Shown: positions 32,838 through 34,571 of the stretch, piece after piece
Numbering within the stretch: position 1 is the stretch's first letter
Layout of the letters: the number at the start of each line of letters is the position of its first letter
Source of the DNA: Desulfovirgula sp.
GTDB lineage: Bacteria > Bacillota > Desulfotomaculia > Desulfotomaculales > Desulfocucumaceae
Direction of reading: 5' to 3'
DNA length: 34,571 bases
Assembly (NCBI GenBank): GCA_020725625.1
Contig: DYET01000069.1
Location: 1-34,571, forward strand
The notes under the pieces: model-generated
What the model saw: only the letters and a program-made list of their open reading frames with translations
What the model was told of the DNA's origin: nothing
Database searches by the model: none
Position numbers and translations under genes: made by a program

Positions 32838-33140
32838 TTAGTAGTTTTGTACCTGCCGGTAGCAGTCCCTGCAATAAACCGGCCTGTCTTCACGCGGCAT
32901 GAAGGGGACCTCGGTCTGCTGACCGCAGGCTGCACATACTGCCGGGTACATCACCCGTTCACGCCTGCCGTAGTCACTGCGGGTGTCCCTTCTGTTGCGC
33001 TGCTTGCGGGCTGCGCGGCACCCCGGGCAGCGTCCCGGGTCGTTCGTGAATCCCTTTTCTGCGAAAAACTCCTGTTCGGAGATGGAGAATAAGAACTCCG
33101 ATCCGCAGTCACGGCATACCAGGTAACGGTCTTGATACAT
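32838..33140 (-). CDS. Zinc-ribbon protein, zf-trcl plus second CxxC pair (copy 2)
   Basis: A 100-residue paralogue of the protein at 29951: CRDCGSEFLFSISEQEFF, GRCPGCRAARK, CAACGQQTEVPFMP, YCRDCYR. The two differ mainly in the basic middle section. ATG 33140 has GAGGGAGG 7 bases upstream. It has its own promoter and leader of the same type. The two copies flank the acyl-CoA synthetase operon, suggesting a local duplication. Confidence 0.87.
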   Translation of the reverse strand: MYQDRYLVCRDCGSEFLFSISEQEFFAEKGFTNDPGRCPGCRAARKQRNRRDTRSDYGRRERVMYPAVCAACGQQTEVPFMPREDRPVYCRDCYRQVQNY

Positions 33141-33163
33141 AGAAAAACCTCCCTCTTTTTTTT

Positions 33164-33251
33164 TCCATATAGTATTAGGAGATACGCAAATCCGACTCTC
33201 CTAACCCAAATGGATTTGAGGAAAGGCAAATTGCAGGACCTAAACTATGGA
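33164..33251 (-). promoter_or_regulatory. Conserved structured 5' leader RNA, copy B
   Basis: On the minus strand TCCATA/TATGGA and TTAGG/CCTAA close an outer stem (33251-33239 with 33179-33164). CAAATCC/GGATTTG (33218-33212 with 33193-33187) forms an inner stem. An alternative 8-bp stem, TTAGGAGA/TCTCCTAA (33204-33197 with 33182-33175), uses the same 3' strand, so two exclusive folds exist. CTTTCCTC (33225-33218) could pair with the ribosome site at 33155-33148. Layout as in copy A. Confidence 0.55.
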
Positions 33252-33259
33252 TGTTTGTA

Positions 33260-33288
33260 ATAATACCATGCCGTTGGCAAAAAGTCAA
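33260..33288 (-). promoter_or_regulatory. Sigma-A promoter of zinc-ribbon gene copy 2
   Basis: TTGACT (33288-33283), 17 bases, TATTAT (33265-33260) on the minus strand: near-consensus. Transcription would start about 33253, at the 5' end of the leader RNA, giving a leader of about 110 bases. Confidence 0.8.
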
Positions 33289-33398
33289 AAATATTTTTTG
33301 TTTTGTCTGCGTCAAGATTTAGACTGAACCGGCTCTATGCTCGTCGCTTACGGTCTGCCGGCCGCCTCCGTACGTGCGTCCATGCATACTTAAGCTGC

Positions 33399-33482
33399 GG
33401 CTGCGTCCTGCAGCCTGCTTGGCATCCCGTATGCTCCTTCGCCAAGGAGCCGGGTAACAGCCTCCGGTATCTTCCGCCCGGC
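33399..33482. other. GC-rich island with three stacked hairpins, possible structured RNA
   Basis: Within 33300-33714 I see no convincing gene; open frames there lack ribosome sites and family features. Three perfect stems lie close together: GGCTGC/GCAGCC (33399-33415), GCTCCTT/AAGGAGC (33433-33450) and GCCGGG/CCCGGC (33449-33454 with 33477-33482). The island is GC-rich against A/T-rich flanks. It could be an uncharacterised RNA or an old mobile-element end. Strand unknown; I do not recognise an Rfam family. Confidence 0.3.
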
Positions 33483-33714
33483 TTGAAAATCCTCCCCCTG
33501 CGTGCATTGTCAGCTTTGGGGTCCGTTCAGGTCCATCCTTTTTCTCAGACTGTAATCCATTGTATAGATGTAATGCTCCGCAAAACATATTTTATCCAGG
33601 CACCTAATAAACTAACGGGCGGCACTGATAAAATAGGACCATAGTCCTAATAAAATAGTTCCTGGGACTTATTGCCACTGAATACTTTAGAATTACAGTA
33701 AATATAAACATAAA

Positions 33715-33805
33715 TCGTACGAAAAGGTACAACCATTGAAAAGTGGTGTCGCAAAGCTAAAGGGGCTAAGGCGTATTACGCTATGCCAGCCAGCTGCCGA
33801 TACGA
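33715..33805 (+). promoter_or_regulatory. Cyclic di-GMP-I (GEMM-I) riboswitch
   Basis: Closing stem TCGTA/TACGA (33715-33719 with 33801-33805). A hairpin ACCATT-GAAA-AGTGGT (33732-33747) carries the class GNRA tetraloop. Then come the conserved CGCAAAGCTA and GGGGCTAAGGC segments and the 3' GCCAGCCAGCTGCCGA block. This order is that of the c-di-GMP-I aptamer. Directly downstream CCTCC (33807-33811) can pair with GGAGG (33833-33837), the ribosome site of the next ORF, suggesting translational control. Confidence 0.85.
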
Positions 33806-33844
33806 GCCTCCGTCGATTTATGCAAAATTTGTGGAGGTATGTTT

Positions 33845-34039
33845 ATGCTAACCAAAGTAAGGTTTATCTGGCACAAGTTTTGGTTTTTCTACAACAAGTC
33901 ACTAATCAATAGCTGCCTGGACGAAAAATACAGGGAAAAACTTATTCGAAAAGCCTTGTATCACGAAAAACAATATTTACGATATTGTAAACTAAACGAA
34001 AAAGCATCAATTGCAAAGCAGGTGATGCCATGGGCATAA
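33845..34039 (+). CDS. Small protein downstream of the c-di-GMP riboswitch
   Basis: A 64-residue basic protein, aromatic at the N-terminus (FIWHKFWFFYNKS) and charged helical afterwards (DEKYREKLIRKALYHEKQYLRY). ATG 33845 lies 7 bases after GGAGG; the ATG at 33839 is too close. I do not recognise a family. The A/T-rich codon use differs from the GC-rich catabolic genes. Being the only gene directly behind a c-di-GMP-I riboswitch, it is probably involved in a motile/sessile or sporulation decision, but nothing shows how. Confidence 0.6.
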   Translation: MLTKVRFIWHKFWFFYNKSLINSCLDEKYREKLIRKALYHEKQYLRYCKLNEKASIAKQVMPWA

Positions 34040-34067
34040 CAATACCCGGCAAGATAGAGATTAAACC

Positions 34068-34089
34068 AGCCACCGGCCGGACGGTGGCT
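34068..34089 (+). terminator. Hairpin after the small ORF
   Basis: AGCCACCG (34068-34075) and CGGTGGCT (34082-34089) pair perfectly around a 6-base loop; TATCATTCTCC follows. The T-run is weak, so it may be a poor terminator. Confidence 0.4.
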
Positions 34090-34104
34090 TATCATTCTCC
34101 ACAT

Positions 34105-34362
34105 GCCTGCGGCGGTACTGCCTGCGGTGCCACTGCCTGGGTACTGCCTGCGGTGCCAGGCACCTAAGATACTAAGTTATAATGCCTGTGGTGCCAATGC
34201 CTGTGGTGCCAGGCACCTAACATGCCAACTGGCCAACTGCGGTGCCAGCCAACTGCGGTGCCAGGCACCTAAGATACTAAGTTATGTCTCCTCATGCATG
34301 CCTGTGGTGCCATGCCTGCGGTGCCAGGCCAACTGCGGTGCCAGGCACCTAAGATACTTTGA
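34105..34362. repeat. Cluster of GGTGCCAGGCACC palindromic repeats
   Basis: Four full copies of the 13-base palindrome GGTGCCAGGCACC (34152-34164, 34205-34217, 34257-34269, 34337-34349) are mixed with at least five half-copies (GGTGCCA), mostly preceded by TGCCTGCG/TGTG or CAACTGCG. Copies 1 and 3 are followed by the same TAAGATACTAAGTTAT, and copy 4 by TAAGATACTTTGAGA. It looks like a REP/MITE-type array that has expanded by slippage or insertion. No transposase gene is in the window. Confidence 0.75.
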
Positions 34363-34386
34363 GAATCATTTATCGGAGGTGGAACA

Positions 34387-34571
34387 ATGATTATCGCGGG
34401 AACTGAGCAACTGGCCATAGAAAGAATACAGGAAATCGTTGATAAAAACCTTTTACATGCCAACGATCTCAGCCTGGTCCGGTTTGTTGACCCGGTTTTC
34501 CCCCTGGATTATTATGTAGTCTCTCGGAAATCCGAAAGTATATATGGTTCAAGGCATGAAGCCTTGGGCCA
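34387..34571 (+). CDS. Unidentified protein, N-terminal part, cut by the window edge
   Basis: ATG 34387 follows CGGAGGTGG by a good distance, and an open frame runs to the end of the window (61 full codons). The visible part begins MIIAGTEQLAIERIQEIVDK and contains VRFVDPVFPLDYYVVSRK. I do not recognise a family. The palindrome array ends 25 bases before it. Confidence 0.55.
   Translation, partial: MIIAGTEQLAIERIQEIVDKNLLHANDLSLVRFVDPVFPLDYYVVSRKSESIYGSRHEALG

Noticed and set aside
33303-33644. Protein-coding ORFs in the 33.3-33.6 kb stretch (both strands)
   Set aside because: No ribosome sites, no recognisable domains, and the sequence is dominated by hairpins; more likely non-coding.
34105-34362. 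CRISPR array in the repeat block near the right end
   Set aside because: Repeats are 13-base palindromes with irregular spacing and repeated, non-unique intervening sequence, and no cas gene is present.

Overview
The window looks like a chromosomal piece of a strictly anaerobic, spore-forming Firmicute of the Peptococcaceae type (Pelotomaculum/Desulfotomaculum-like). The evidence is GC-rich coding DNA with strong GGAGG ribosome sites and many GTG/TTG starts, a DUF1657 protein, small zinc-ribbon proteins, a sigma-54 activator, a TRAP-TAXI transporter, an ADP-forming acyl-CoA synthetase and a c-di-GMP-I riboswitch. The taxonomic call is inference; there is no rRNA.

The main content (about 1-23.6 kb) is a pyridine/nicotinate catabolic island. 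It contains a four-subunit nicotinate dehydrogenase (ndhF, ndhS, ndhL, ndhM, with the molybdopterin subunit naturally split in two), 6-hydroxynicotinate reductase (hnr) and enamidase (ena). These match, from memory, the upper nicotinate fermentation pathway of Eubacterium barkeri, which ends at 2-formylglutarate. No gene for the known lower pathway (2-hydroxymethylglutarate dehydrogenase, methyleneglutarate mutase, methylitaconate isomerase, dimethylmalate dehydratase/lyase) is present. Instead a CoA-acylating methylmalonate-semialdehyde-type dehydrogenase lies directly upstream of ena, and a biotin-type acyl-CoA carboxyltransferase is cut by the left edge. I infer 2-formylglutarate -> glutaryl-CoA + CO2 -> glutaconyl-CoA -> crotonyl-CoA -> 2 acetyl-CoA. 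Between hnr and ndhF lie a second, fused molybdenum hydroxylase subunit, a TRAP-TAXI uptake system, an MBL-fold protein, a zinc-ribbon protein and a UbiD/UbiX decarboxylase pair. These may widen the substrate range, for example by interconverting 2-hydroxypyridine and 6-hydroxynicotinate. After ndhM come a two-part sodium:solute symporter and an amino-acid-synthesis-family (DUF1185) protein.

Control: a PAS-AAA-Fis sigma-54 activator (2658-4091) sits between two good -24/-12 promoters, one reading left into the carboxyltransferase and one reading right into the aldehyde dehydrogenase and the catabolic genes. An HDAC-family deacetylase and an unknown protein precede the activator.

Region 23.6-30.3 kb is mixed: a chemoreceptor-tip remnant, a His-rich zf-TFIIB protein, a DUF2334 lipoprotein with five FG-GAP-like repeats, DUF1657, a small membrane protein, an NMT1/SsuA-type ABC transporter and a zinc-ribbon protein. 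Region 30.5-32.8 kb encodes a two-subunit ADP-forming acyl-CoA synthetase, which could conserve energy from the acyl-CoA products. A paralogous zinc-ribbon gene follows. Both zinc-ribbon genes have the same architecture: a sigma-A promoter, then a conserved foldable leader RNA.

Region 33.3-34.57 kb is mostly non-coding: a GC-rich foldable island, a c-di-GMP-I riboswitch before a small ORF, a block of GGTGCCAGGCACC palindromes, and the start of an unidentified gene cut by the right edge.
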